Program-made: the position numbers and the translations under genes
Origin: Cyprinodon diabolis
Taxonomy: Eukaryota; Chordata; Actinopteri; Cyprinodontiformes; Cyprinodontidae
Reading direction: 5' to 3'
Assembly: GCA_030533445.1 (NCBI GenBank)
Contig: CM060076.1
Span: forward strand, 8,309,501 to 8,373,500
DNA length: 64,000 nucleotides
The notes under the pieces: model-generated
The model's database searches: none
What the model saw: only the letters and a program-made list of their open reading frames with translations
What the model was told of the DNA's origin: nothing
Shown: positions 51,651 through 61,995 of the stretch, piece by piece
Position numbering within the stretch: the stretch's first letter is position 1
Layout of the letters: every line of letters starts with the position of its first letter

Positions 51651-51722
51651 ATGGTTACTGTGTTTTTTGTGTGTGTGTTGTCCATGCTTGTCATGATGGC
51701 TGACAACAACCGCTTTTGGTTA
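51651..51722 (+). pseudogene. Isolated piscidin signal-peptide exon relic
   Basis: After TTTTCTTGGGAAG an ATG opens MVTVFFVCVLSMLVMMAD, which tracks the signal peptide of genes C and D residue for residue in its second half (VLSM, VMMA). The DNA GTGTTGTCCATGCTTGTCATGATGGCTGA is nearly the same as in gene C at about 53,350. A stop follows after eight more residues, and no mature-peptide or prodomain exon is found before 52,300. It is a remnant of a lost gene copy. Confidence 0.75.
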
Positions 51723-51739
51723 TAAGTTGAGTTTTACTT

Positions 51740-52080
51740 TGTTGCATTAAGCTGATGAAGGTTCTCAGTCATCCAGGTCATAGTCATTCCGTAAAAATTC
51801 AAAAAATATCCACTGGACTTGGTTTTCAAGATTTGAAGACGTTTCGCCACCTCTCCAGGAAGCTTTCTCAATTCAAATGTCTGGATCCGCAGTGAGTTTG
51901 AGTCTTATATGGACAAGGCCTTGTATTGCTTGGAAACATGCAAATGGTAACCGATGAATGGGTCGTTTAGTTCCATCGTTAGCCTGTAATATCTGAACCT
52001 GTCTATGATTCTAGGGGTCGGTCGTTAAAGGGGGGATTGCCATTAAGGGGGGGATTGCATTAAGCAACAATCAGAAAAAA
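51740..52080. repeat. Dispersed repeat with GAAGACGTTTCGCC motif
   Basis: GATGAAGGTTCTCAGTCATCC, CCACTGGACTTGGTTTTC and GAAGACGTTTCGCCACCTC recall a common fish repeat. Relics of its CACTGGACTT/GAAGACGTTT segment appear in reverse at 2,860 and 7,332. Inserted between the relic exon and the promoter of gene C. Confidence 0.6.
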
Positions 52081-52430
52081 CTGTAAACATAATGATTGCA
52101 TGTATTAACACATAGTCCTCTTAATATAGACTTTATGGATTGAAATTGCAATCCCTCGCCTATAATCATGTATGCTAGTTGATAAAAACCTAATTAGCCA
52201 TCTTAAATTTCTAAGCAGCAAAAAGATGTTCTGTTCTAACCTTAAAATAAGAAACAGAGACACATTTTATAGTAAATGCAGTGTCAAAAACAGTAAGTAA
52301 TACCTGTTCACAGGAAATGTAATTTCTAAATTCTCTACACAATTTCTTGTAATCAATCAAGGAACTGCAATTTAATGGTTTTCATCTTTCCTCATTTAGT
52401 TCGGGCAAAGTGTTTTTACAGTACTGCGTT

Positions 52431-52605
52431 TGCTCTAAGATATCACGTTCAACTCTTTCAAAATGTTGCAAAATGTTTGGAAATTAAGAAATCAACCAGG
52501 TTCTACACATATAAACAAAGATACATGATTAACATTAACTTTGTGATTTTTGGACAGGAAACACTTCGCTCTCACATTGGAAATCCTTTTAATCAGAAAG
52601 GCAAG
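52431..52605 (+). promoter_or_regulatory. Promoter and non-coding first exon of piscidin C
   Basis: Box A TGCTCTAAGATATCACGTTC (52,431-52,450), 15 bp, box B TTGCAAAATGTTTGG (from 52,466), TATAAA at 52,510-52,515. The first exon ends CAGAAAGGCAAG at 52,605 with donor GTATGA. The sequence around the donor (GTATGAATACTTTATTTTGACC) is closely repeated at gene D. The first intron is about 717 bp. Confidence 0.75.
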
Positions 52606-53323
52606 GTATGAATACTTTATTTTGACCATTTTTGTTTACATGTCGGAAAAATGAAATCTACCAATCTAAAGGCATAGATTCTTTAGGGCAGCAAAATGTG
52701 AAATTAAAGATACATTTTCTTTTAAAACAAGCAACCCATATTCTTATCTTCAGGTAGCACAGAGTACATGTCAGATTAAATAATACTACTTCAGCGACAG
52801 TATCTAGGTGTTACTTTATTGTTTTGTATTGTCTCATACCATGTCCGTTGGCTGTGCTGTCCTTTTTACATCTCTTTGCAGGTGATGAAGCAGACTGAAA
52901 ATGTTTTATCATTATTCCCCTTTTATCTCCTCTTTCTTTCACCTTTTCTCCTTTTTTTTTGTTTTTCCTTTCCTGTTCTACTTATATTGCAGTGTCCATA
53001 TAATCTGTAAAACTCACGGCATAATTATAATAAAGCAATTTATATGCATGAAACAAGCGGAACACTATTGCAATAGCCGTACTGCTCCACTTGTGAAAGT
53101 AAAATCTGTTGGGCTGTTTTTGGCATCAAGACAATTATTCTTATTACCACATTGCCTGAGAGGACACTGTAAAAAAAAAAATTAAAAAAATAAAACAAGC
53201 AACCACATTTTTCCTGACTGCACTGCAATGAGTTAGATATGGATATTTGGATTTGGATATTTGTCTATAGCAACAAAATGCAGATTGATAAAGTGTTTTA
53301 TTATGGTTTATTTTCTTGGCAGG

Positions 53324-53806
53324 ATGAAGTTAAGTTTGGTCTTTCTTGTGTTGTCCATGGTTGTCATGATGGCTGAACCTGGAGAAGGCATATTTGGATT
53401 GATTGCTGGTATTGCTTCAGGAATTGGTCATGCCATCCATGGCATTTCTAAGTAAGGACCTAAAGTAGTATTTTTTTTTTTACGTCCACCTCTGCATTAA
53501 ATCATTTTCTAAAATTGAGGATGCAGAAAATATTTTACTTTGGAAATATTTAGGATTAATGTCTTTTTTTTTTTTTTTTTTTTTTTTTTACATGTATACT
53601 GTATGTCTTCTTCTGACCATATATCAGAAGAATTTGATGCTTAACTTTATATTTTTCCATTAATTAATTTACCTATTTTATCCTTCACCAGCTTAATTAA
53701 GAAGAGAAGACATGGAGTGGACCAATCAGACCAGGACCAACTAGAACAGCAGCAGCTTGACAAACTTCTGTTTAAACACAAGTTGGCTGAAAATCACTTT
53801 AACTAA
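53324..53806 (+). CDS. Piscidin-family antimicrobial peptide C
   Basis: Exon 53,324-53,451, intron 53,452-53,691 (GTAAGG donor, CACCAG acceptor), exon 53,692-53,806; 80 residues. The ATG is one base after TTGGCAG. Signal MKLSLVFLVLSMVVMMAEPG, then mature GIFGLIAGIASGIGHAIHGI, continuing SNLIKKRRHG. Ile/Phe/Leu at three- and four-residue spacing alternate with Gly, Ala and two His, a classic amphipathic helix with a cationic C-terminal patch. The prodomain VDQSDQDQLEQQQLDKLLFK ends with HFN. Codon 43 is split in phase 2. Signal-mature-prodomain order, length and the KKRRHG boundary match fish piscidins/moronecidins. By family knowledge the product is stored in mast cells or granulocytes and disrupts microbial membranes. 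Polyadenylation signal at 53,956-53,961. Confidence 0.95.
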
Positions 53807-53960
53807 AGTAGATTGGAGAGAATTTGCAAGTCTTTCCTATAAGCATTTGAAAATGCACAGTCGTTATTTAGTAAACCAGTAACTGAAAAAAAATCCACAA
53901 TTGTCTTTCCTCTGTAAAACGTTTTAATTCAATTATTAATACATTCCAGCTTTTCAATAA

Positions 53961-54590
53961 ACATGATTTCCTTCAACTAGTCTTCTCCTTTTATACATAG
54001 TTTTAGTATTCAGAGTATTTTATTTAAGGCAGTGATTTAGCTGTGTTCCTGCAACAAGTCTCCTCAACTGTGATGGCCAAATATGTTTACACAAACAATG
54101 TACATGAATTTTTCACATTACATTCGACAGTACAAGCAACGATAGCCCGTAAAAAGAAAAAGTAAAGTGGATAAAATGATGCAATGAAGAATTCTTCAAC
54201 AATAGGAATAATAGAATAAAGTGAGAAGGAGCTTAGATATTGCCAGAATCCTAGTAGCTTTTCTCAGATTCAAGCTGAAAAAAACAAACAAAAAGATCCA
54301 AAGTGAGGGCAAATACCATTCAAGCTCTTGAGTGCTGACGCCTTCTAAAGGAAGTAAAAAGAGCTGGATTGCCATGGTTGCTGTTTTCTTCTGAAGAGGT
54401 AAATTACATGTTTCTACTAGTAGACCAGATAATTGCCTGGCAAAAATGACAAAATAAGAGAGGATGAGCGTGAATGTTAACACAATATTGTAAACTGAAT
54501 TACATGTTGCTTATAATCTTTTAAAGGGGTCTTAATAAACAGTACAGAATCAGGCCCTTTTTTCTCAATGGCATGATTTTACAATTATGT
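53961..54590. other. Spacer between genes C and D
   Basis: A/T-rich, no gene or recognised repeat; ends at the promoter of gene D. Confidence 0.4.
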
Positions 54591-54593
54591 GTT

Positions 54594-54776
54594 TGCAGCA
54601 GATATCACGTTTGATTATATCCTGATGTTGCAAAATTATTTAGGAATTATGAAATCAACTAGATTCTGCATATATGTACAAAGCAGCAAGAATATCATTG
54701 AAAGGCTGTTTTTAGGAAGAACGCTGTTCTCTGTTGGTGCAACTTTATGTAAATGATTTGAAATAGGAAGGGGCAG
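54594..54776 (+). promoter_or_regulatory. Promoter and non-coding first exon of piscidin D
   Basis: Box A TGCAGCAGATATCACGTTT (54,594-54,612), 15 bp, box B TTGCAAAATTATTTAGG (from 54,628), a weaker TATA-like CATATATG at 54,669-54,676. The first exon ends GGAAGGGGCAG with donor GTATGA at 54,777. The intron of 1,070 bp is long only because of the solo LTR inside it. Confidence 0.7.
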
Positions 54777-54894
54777 GTATGAATGCTTTATTTCACCTAA
54801 TTTATTTTAACCAACATCTGAAAATGTTTAAGTCCAGATATTATCTTAAAATAGAAAAATAAAGAAAGATTTTTAAAATAATTCTAAAAATAAG

Positions 54895-55692
54895 TGTTGG
54901 GATCCTGAGGCTTGCCCACCAGAGGGCGCCGAGGATCCTCTTCTGTTTTTTCTTTTCTTTTAGGGACTGGGTTACTGTTGGGATCTGGGGATGTACCACC
55001 TTTCTCCAGCAGAGTGCGCCGTGGGTCTCTTGGGCTGGAACCCTCCTGCACACCTGGAGCTTGTCTGCTCATCAGGAACCTTCCCTACATAAGCAGCTGC
55101 CAGACCTTCCTTCAACGCCGCAGTGTTGACCTTAGTTTGGTTAGCAAACCTGAGCCTCTGTTACCAGAAAGAATCTAAGTCATCTCAAGTGAGAAACCTG
55201 ATTCTAATCTGCCTCTGTCTTTGCTCACAGGAAACCTGTCTCAAGTCTGAAGCTCTGGGTGAGCTTAACCTGCCTGCCAGCCCTGGTGAGCCAAACCTGA
55301 AGATTCCAGTCTGGATTTTCTCCTGCTGCTCTTAGAGAAGAGCTGGAAACTCTGATCAAGGTCTGCCATTCAAAGTCAGAAGCTAGACGCTGCTGCTGCT
55401 TGTGCACTCTGCTGAACCAACAGTCTCTGGACCCAACGGTTCCCTCCCTCACAAGTTAAGCCTGGACTCCTTCAAGGTAGACTCAGAACAATCTTAAAAC
55501 TCAATTAATCTTCTGACTGCCTGGCTAATCAAACTGTCCATCTCTGCAGACATCAGTGAACCCAACCCGGACCAGTACCTGATCCAGTTCATGTTCTTGT
55601 ATCAATCTAACTTCAATAAACTCTGTTAAACGTTTACTCAGCCTCCGTTTGTGTTCTGCATGTGGGTTTAACCTAAAAAACCAATCATGACA
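54895..55692 (+). mobile_element. Solo LTR (798 bp) inside the first intron of piscidin D
   Basis: Starts TGTTGGGATCCTGAGG and ends AATCATGACA (TG...CA). Perfect 5-bp target duplication ATAAG at 54,890-54,894 and 55,693-55,697. The first 70 bp are repeated within the element (TGTTGGGATCTGGGGATG at about 54,976), and AATAAA lies at about 55,614-55,619. Single LTR, no internal genes, so it arose by recombination between two LTRs. It is a different family from the LTRs at 10,447 and 40,466, though the general plan is alike. Confidence 0.88.
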
Positions 55693-55846
55693 ATAAGCAA
55701 TACAATTTGTTTGTTCTAGCAAGAATGTAGTGCAATCCAAAATAGATATATATTTTTTAAAATAATAAAACGAGTTTATTAACAAAGTATACTTGTAAAA
55801 CATTTAACGAACAAAATGTACAATGATGGTTTATTTTCATGACAGT

Positions 55847-56263
55847 ATGAAGACGATTGCGGTGTTTCTTGTGTTGTCCATGGTTGTCATGATGGCTGAA
55901 CCTGTAAAATCAGCACTGATTAGTGGTATTCGTAATATTATTCATGGATTGAGTAAAGTCAGTGGGAAAGTGTATAAGTAAGGACAAATTATTATTTTGT
56001 TGCTTCCTTATCTGTGTTTACTATTTTTTTTTTTTTAACACACAGAGGTTAGGAATCACCTTGAGAGTATGCATTCATTCATGCACAAAAAATATTCTTC
56101 CACCTACCTTAATCCTTTTTCATCCTGTAATATAATATTTTCCTCCACCAGCTTCTTGCAAAATAAAAGAAGATATGGAGTGGATCAAGATGTTCAGAAA
56201 CAATCGGACCAGCAGAAGGTTGACAAACTTCTGTTTAAACACAAGTTTGATAAAAACCGCTAA
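55847..56263 (+). CDS. Piscidin-family antimicrobial peptide D
   Basis: Exon 55,847-55,977, intron 55,978-56,151 (GTAAGG donor, CACCAG acceptor), exon 56,152-56,263; 80 residues. The ATG is one base after ATGACAG. The signal MKTIAVFLVLSMVVMMAEPV is nearly that of gene C. The mature part is SALISGIRNIIHGLSKVSGK then VYNFLQNKRRYG, about 33 residues. It has more Lys/Arg than gene C (about six) and fewer His. The prodomain VDQDVQKQSDQQKVDKLLFK ends KFDKNR. Codon 44 is split in phase 2. The high identity of signal and prodomain to gene C, against a very different mature peptide, suggests duplication followed by selection for new mature sequences. Polyadenylation signal AATAAA at 56,417-56,422. Confidence 0.93.
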
Positions 56264-56559
56264 ATTGGCTTTAAGAGTATTTTCAAGTTTTCCCTTTTGG
56301 CATCTGAAAATGCACAATCCTAGTTTGGTAAAACACTTTTTAAAAATAAATTCCGAATTGCCTTTGCTCTGTTAAATGGTTTGAATCTGTTATTCTTGGC
56401 AAGATACCGGATCTGCAATAAATATTTGTTTCAACTCAAGGCCCTTTTTCTTATTCAGAGATTCTGATTATTTTAGTGAAAGCAATGTTACATCAGCGCC
56501 CCAGCAGCATGACCAGAATCAGCTAAAACGGCAAAGTTTCTTTACACAGACAACACATT

Positions 56560-56715
56560 TGACATTGAGTTTTCATTGATTACGTCATGATCAAAAGTAA
56601 ATAGGAACATGTTAAGCGGATAAAAGGACCTGATAACAGCAATCGAAAATAGAGTGCTTGTGCATCCCATCATTTGTTTTTCAAATAAATGAAAGAGGGA
56701 AGCTAGGTTGAAATA
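56560..56715 (+). promoter_or_regulatory. Possible decayed piscidin promoter/first exon without a gene
   Basis: CAAAAGTAAATAGGAACATG resembles box B of gene D (CAAAATTATTTAGGAATTATG), followed about 40 bp later by GGATAAAAGG and then ATGAAAGAGGGAAGCTAG, akin to the end of the gene D first exon. Box A is poorly kept. No signal-peptide exon follows within 2 kb; the next is the pseudogene at 61,996. Confidence 0.3.
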
Positions 56716-57180
56716 GTGCAATAGGCCTTAATTGTGTTGGACTAATATCGTTGTGAGGCGTTCATTGTATTTTATGGAGAACAAGGAGCAAAAAGCAGCC
56801 TCTGTGACAGTTTATTTTTGCCATCAGCACATTGTAGACTTCTCTGAAGGTAAAAGGATATGTGGGTTTAAAAGAACTGCTATTTGCCCCACTTCTGGTT
56901 TGGTTTTACAGCTGTACCAACAAACTGTCTCTCCCTGTGGACCCGACTTTTCACTTACATTTTTAGTGGTTTAGAAGGTTAGTGGTTTATTTTTCCCAAT
57001 GATGCTATAAAAACACAATGATAAGATGGTAAGATGTTTTGAAGGTGGTCCTAAACACTAATTATTAGACAGAATATTTTCTATCTCTCCAAAAAATTAT
57101 TTTGATAATATGTAAAAAAATGTTTTGTATTCTTATTGAGATAAATTAAACTCTTTTTTTTCAAGGGAATCGTGAAAAAA

Positions 57181-57650
57181 AAACAAAGCGGAAAGCGCAC
57201 CAGACTGGAGTTGTGACAGGCAGCCCGGGCCACAAGCAGCTACGCTCTACCCCTTCTATTCATTCGGCTAGCTAATCTGAATCGTTCAATTCCATTTGGA
57301 GAGCGAGATCATCTGTTGTAGTAGCACTGGACATCTTCCAGGCATGTGAATAAAACTAGCAGCAGTTCAGTGGACAGGAAGAATGAACGGTAGCCGGCAC
57401 GCGCGGATGACGTCATACATACTCCGCTTTGTTTGTAAAAAATATAAATATAAAATTTATAACTGCGGATGTCTGGGGGACAGTGATTCGCCTACATGTT
57501 ATGAATGCTGGCGTACCATAAAGAATAAATTATGAACAGTTTAGTTGGTGCCTTCAACTCGTTGGCCAAAGGAAGACGTTACTTGGATTACAAAACCGAA
57601 TATCCTCGCAACAGCTCTAAATGACACAAAACTAATATAGGTGAGTAGAA
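57181..57650 (+). other. CpG-richer block with short frame and donor-like site
   Basis: A base composition unlike its A/T-rich surroundings: GGCAGCCCGGGCCACAAGC, GCCGGCACGCGCGGATGACG and the palindrome TGACGTCA at 57,408-57,415. A 30-codon frame (57,532-57,624) contains NSLAKGRRYLDYKTEYPRNS. A good donor GTGAGT lies at 57,641. It may be the first exon of a gene, or a piece of a transposable element; I do not recognise it. Confidence 0.3.
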
Positions 57651-57789
57651 CATCATGTAATAACGTAAAAGTCCATAGAAATGGTTCAAACTAATAATTT
57701 TTTGTTTTGGAATATGAACATATTTCAGTCTGACGCTGTTCATGTAAACATATCTAATGTATCTTGTCTCCATTAATGGGTGAATGACT

Positions 57790-58090
57790 GAATTAAATTC
57801 AATTCAGTTTATTTATATGCCGCCAATTTACAAAACATGACACCTCAAGGCACTTCACAGTTTCTGTCTAAGGAAAACCAATACAAAAGGAAACTGTAAA
57901 AGGCAGCCCCATTCAGGAAACACACAGCCAAGCAGACGAGCTCCGAGCCAGCTCCCATGTCAGAGGATGAAGAGAGCACATCCAGCCAGTCGCAGTCAGA
58001 GAAACAGGACTACACTGGAAAACAGGCCAATCTCCAACATCTATAAACAAGGGTGTTGATGGCAGCAGCACAGCTGTTATTTCTCTCCAA
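57790..58090 (-). repeat. Teleost interspersed repeat, copy 2
   Basis: Reverse-complement relative of the repeat at 1,170-1,622: GCAGACGAGCTCCGAGCCAG, CTCCCATGTCAGAGGATGAA and ACAGGACTACACTGGAAAAC are shared. Begins with AATTCAATTCAGTTTATTTA, the usual A/T end of the family. Confidence 0.75.
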
Positions 58091-59914
58091 GATTGTGTCA
58101 CAGCCAAACAGGAACAGGTAAAGGGGCTTAATAGGAACAGGCCATTTACTATTGACTCTGAAGAGACCATGGAACAACAATGAAAGAGGCATAATATAAG
58201 AAAATAACAACTAAAAATGGAGATCTCAAAATTAATGCACCTGGTCATTTTGCAACCCAACCACAGGCCAGAACACAATAGAAAGAAAAAATATCAAATA
58301 AAGTCTCACAGTAGGGAATTTCAGGTGTGAAAGTTTCAAAAACTGAGCTCAAAGGTCAAACAAAGCTTAGGTACAGAACTAAATATTAGGAAAAGAAAAT
58401 AATGTTCGAGTAGAAAATAAAAGTCAAGTTCAAAATAACTAATAACAGTAGCTAATAATTAATATAAAGATCCCTTCCAGATGGGTAATGCACTGTTTGC
58501 CCCTTTTTTGTCAGGAAAATGATATGGGATTAATAAATTCAAAACTAATATGCATAAAACTGTTTCTTTCCTTCATCCCTGTAAGCAATCATCCCAATGG
58601 CCGTCATATGCCATCTCACCCTCTCACACACAATTTCATCGTCAGAGAAGCAAAAGCAAAATCTTATGCCGAAACATAAATAACCCAGGTGAAAACCAAA
58701 TAGACCAACAGCGCATTTAAAGACACAAGCTGCACTTTATGGACATACCAACTGAAAAATTTCATGTACATGTTGTTTTTCTAAGGCTGTCTATAGTGTT
58801 TATATTTTTAATTGTGTCCTCAAAGGATTCTTATATTTCTTTTTTTATGCAACAGTTTGTAAAATTCTGTCTGCATTCTAAGTGTGTCTTAACAGCAAGG
58901 GACGCCAATAAAATTTTATTATATCCTCATGATGACAAAGATTCTTGTTCCTTCCTAAAACACTGTGCTAAAGTAGATAAAGGCGTTTATATACAACCCC
59001 CATATCGAGTGGATTAAAAAGTAGTTCAAATTGTGTGCATGATCAGATCAGATAAAAACATTGTGCAACTGATAGCATGGTTGTAGACGATCCTTTGTGC
59101 ATCTATGGTGCTACAGTCTGTAACTGAAGGAACTCTGCATGATTTAATGAATGGGGTGGGAGATAATGTCACCTAATCCACAACCTGCACTATGTCCAGA
59201 GGACATCTGAGGACAAAACCATTCCTTATCATGATTTTAACCAAATTCTTCCTTTCAACAGCAGAAAAAGTGCTCCATCAACATGCTACACTATAAGAAG
59301 TGAGTGATGCCACCTGAGAGTCAAAGAAGGTATTCAGCAATTCGCCCCTGCATACCAAAATCAATCTCTTGCTGTATTGTATAGAAGATCAGTGTGATAG
59401 CAGCATGGGCAGCGCCACAGTAAATGTTCTGGTAATTATTTTTATTTAAATGTAGCACTTTATATTTGTTTGCCATAATCTTTTTTGATTATATTTTACT
59501 TATGAATTGGCATTGGTTAACTATTTGGATGCACACATATAGTTGACTAATTTTGCCACATTTTTCTTGTATGGTTTACTTTGAACTAATAGCTTTCTTG
59601 TGAGTTATAAGCTTCTTGTGAGCTTCTCTGATTTTAATTCTTTTTTTTGGCTCAGTCCCTCACAATAAGTTATGTAACTTCAGTCCAATGTATTGTTCTG
59701 ATGAAAATCCAGATAATTATAACCATAGAGATACAAGCATAGACTATGGAGTACATTAAATACTGCCAAGTTGTTTGAGTGGTGGTCCTCCCTACTTATC
59801 TAAACCAAAAGCAGAAGATACCTTCCTCTGCATCATGTTTTTGTTCAAAACAAATTATTGACATGAGGGTTTTGTTGGATAACTTTTTGGAGGTGAATTA
59901 ACTGTTTGCAACCT
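58091..59914. other. Unannotated DNA
   Basis: Nothing recognised; A/T-rich. Confidence 0.4.
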
Positions 59915-59922
59915 GTGTGTAG

Positions 59923-60510
59923 TAAGGGTGTGCAAAATAATCGTCATGACAATGCATCGCGATTCTAACTTTTGTGATCTACTGCATCAATTTTTGAAGG
60001 CAAGAATCGATAATAAAAAAAAAAAAAGAACAAATAAAATACATTAATGGTTGGCTCACATCAGCAAGGGGAAATAAACATTTGAATGTTTTCGTTTCAT
60101 TGGTTTAAAGGACCACTGAGGGCATGTAAACGGCACTGATTATCCTTATTTTGTTATTTTAAGTTTGATTAATCCTAAGATCTTTTTGTCAGTGTGTCCA
60201 CGCCAGTAATGGTAATATTTCTGTCCACTATTTGTTTTCATGGCAACACCTCCAAAAGTAATTTCAATAAATACAGCTATGTATGAATTCAGTTGCTTTC
60301 AGTTATGTATCAATTGAAGACACTATGCAGATCACACCCAGCCAGTCAGCCACTGGTAAGGGCTGTATCTTTTTTTTATAGTGTTCAGTAAAAATATCGC
60401 AATGCATCGCAATATTTCAAGTATCATGATGCATCGTGATAGAATCGCATCGTGGCATGTGAATTGTGATTCGAATCGAATCATGACTTCTTTGCCAATA
60501 CCCACCCCTA
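59923..60510. mobile_element. hAT MITE (588 bp) with intact target duplication
   Basis: Left TAAGGGTGTGCAAAATAATCG; right in reverse complement TAGGGGTGGGTATTGGC. Inside each end are subterminal GCATCGCGAT and GATGCATCG motifs. Perfect 8-bp duplication GTGTGTAG at 59,915-59,922 and 60,511-60,518. No transposase. Confidence 0.93.
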
Positions 60511-60518
60511 GTGTGTAG

Positions 60519-61995
60519 AATATTACTGTTATTTATGTCCAATAGCAAAATGTCTTCTGTTTTTACTCAGGAATGCATGGTAACCAGATATTTTATTTGT
60601 TTCTTAAGATAAGGCTGCATCATGTTGTAAAATCATGTCACTTGACCTGTAGTGATTCACCACAAAAATAAAAAATGTGTTTCCGGAGGTTCAGCTCATG
60701 TAAAACTTTAATTTGCAACTTTGCGCTTGAATGTTTAGGTGTCTCATTGTCAGTCTGCACTTTAAATAAATGATTTAATAAAAATTTCCCACAGCGCTGA
60801 CTTAAAGAACCGGAGCAATTACTAGAATCAGAGACACATTTTAGCTCCCTGAGGATGAGGGTTGAGAACCATTGGTCTACACTGCTCAGATCTTCTGGCT
60901 CAAACCTACTCTGCATACCCAGAAGCAGAACCAAACATGGAGAAGCAGTGTTAAGTTCTTATGGTTCACAAATCTGGGATTAATTCCCAGAGGACTGTAA
61001 AAGCACAGAAACCCAAAGTGGTTTTAAATCAAGAATAAAGTCTAGTTGAGCAAAGTTGCTTTTAACTGTTCTATTACATCTATTACATCTATTAACTGAA
61101 GATGCCTGCCTGCCTTTATCATACTAATAAAGTTCATTTTTTATGTGCTTTTTTCCTGATTTGTATCATAAAATAAACTTGCCTGATTTCCTGGATACCT
61201 ACTTGCCTGGCTTAACACTTATCATAACCAAAATTTTAAGTTGAATAATGAGAACAAAACTGTCTTGATTTCAACAATGAAATGGCCTCCTTGCACAGTT
61301 AAGGAGTTTAATTTATTCAAATTTAACTAAAACACAAAATGATCTCTCAATCAAAGAAGCTATTTAAATGGACAAGAAGAAAAATTTGTCTAGCCCACAT
61401 GTGAGATTTTATCAATGACTTTTTGTAAAAATGTAAATCAAGTTAACTCTGCTAATATATGAAGAGCTAGAAGGAGACATGTAGAAAGACGTTTCTATAT
61501 CTTGTGGTACTCTGAATAATCTTATAAAGCAATAAAAGGCAAGGACCTTTTTTTATTATTATTTGCTGCAAGTAAAAAACAAAAGGCAATTGTAAAAGTC
61601 AGTAGTTTAACGTAATTTATTCTCTGCCATATCTAACTGGAATAAGTAATGGAAAAGTTACATAAAGGAGAATTAACAAAGCGTAAACTTTAGTTGTAGT
61701 CTTTTCAAACCCCTTAATAATATTTTTATAAATCTTTTTTATTATCTTTTTTCTGGTCTTCAACAAAGTTTTTTAATTCCTTCTAAACGATTTGACATAT
61801 TCTCTTACAATTTGAATCTAAAGTAAAAATACACAATTCATATTTTAATTTAAACAAACAAGCAAACCAGCCAGTTTCAGTAATTACTGTTAATAACTTA
61901 AAATTAGGTATCTTCTTTAAAGGACTAGTAAGAATGTTAGCAAGTCAATACGCAAAGTAAAAACAGCTTTTAACCAAAGCTGTTTTCTTTGCAGG
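60519..61995. other. Unannotated DNA upstream of the piscidin pseudogene
   Basis: No box A/box B promoter module found here, in contrast to genes A-D. No gene or recognised repeat. Confidence 0.4.

Noticed and set aside
55525..55803. Minus-strand frame in the solo LTR of gene D
   Set aside because: Lies mostly within the LTR and shows no domain features.
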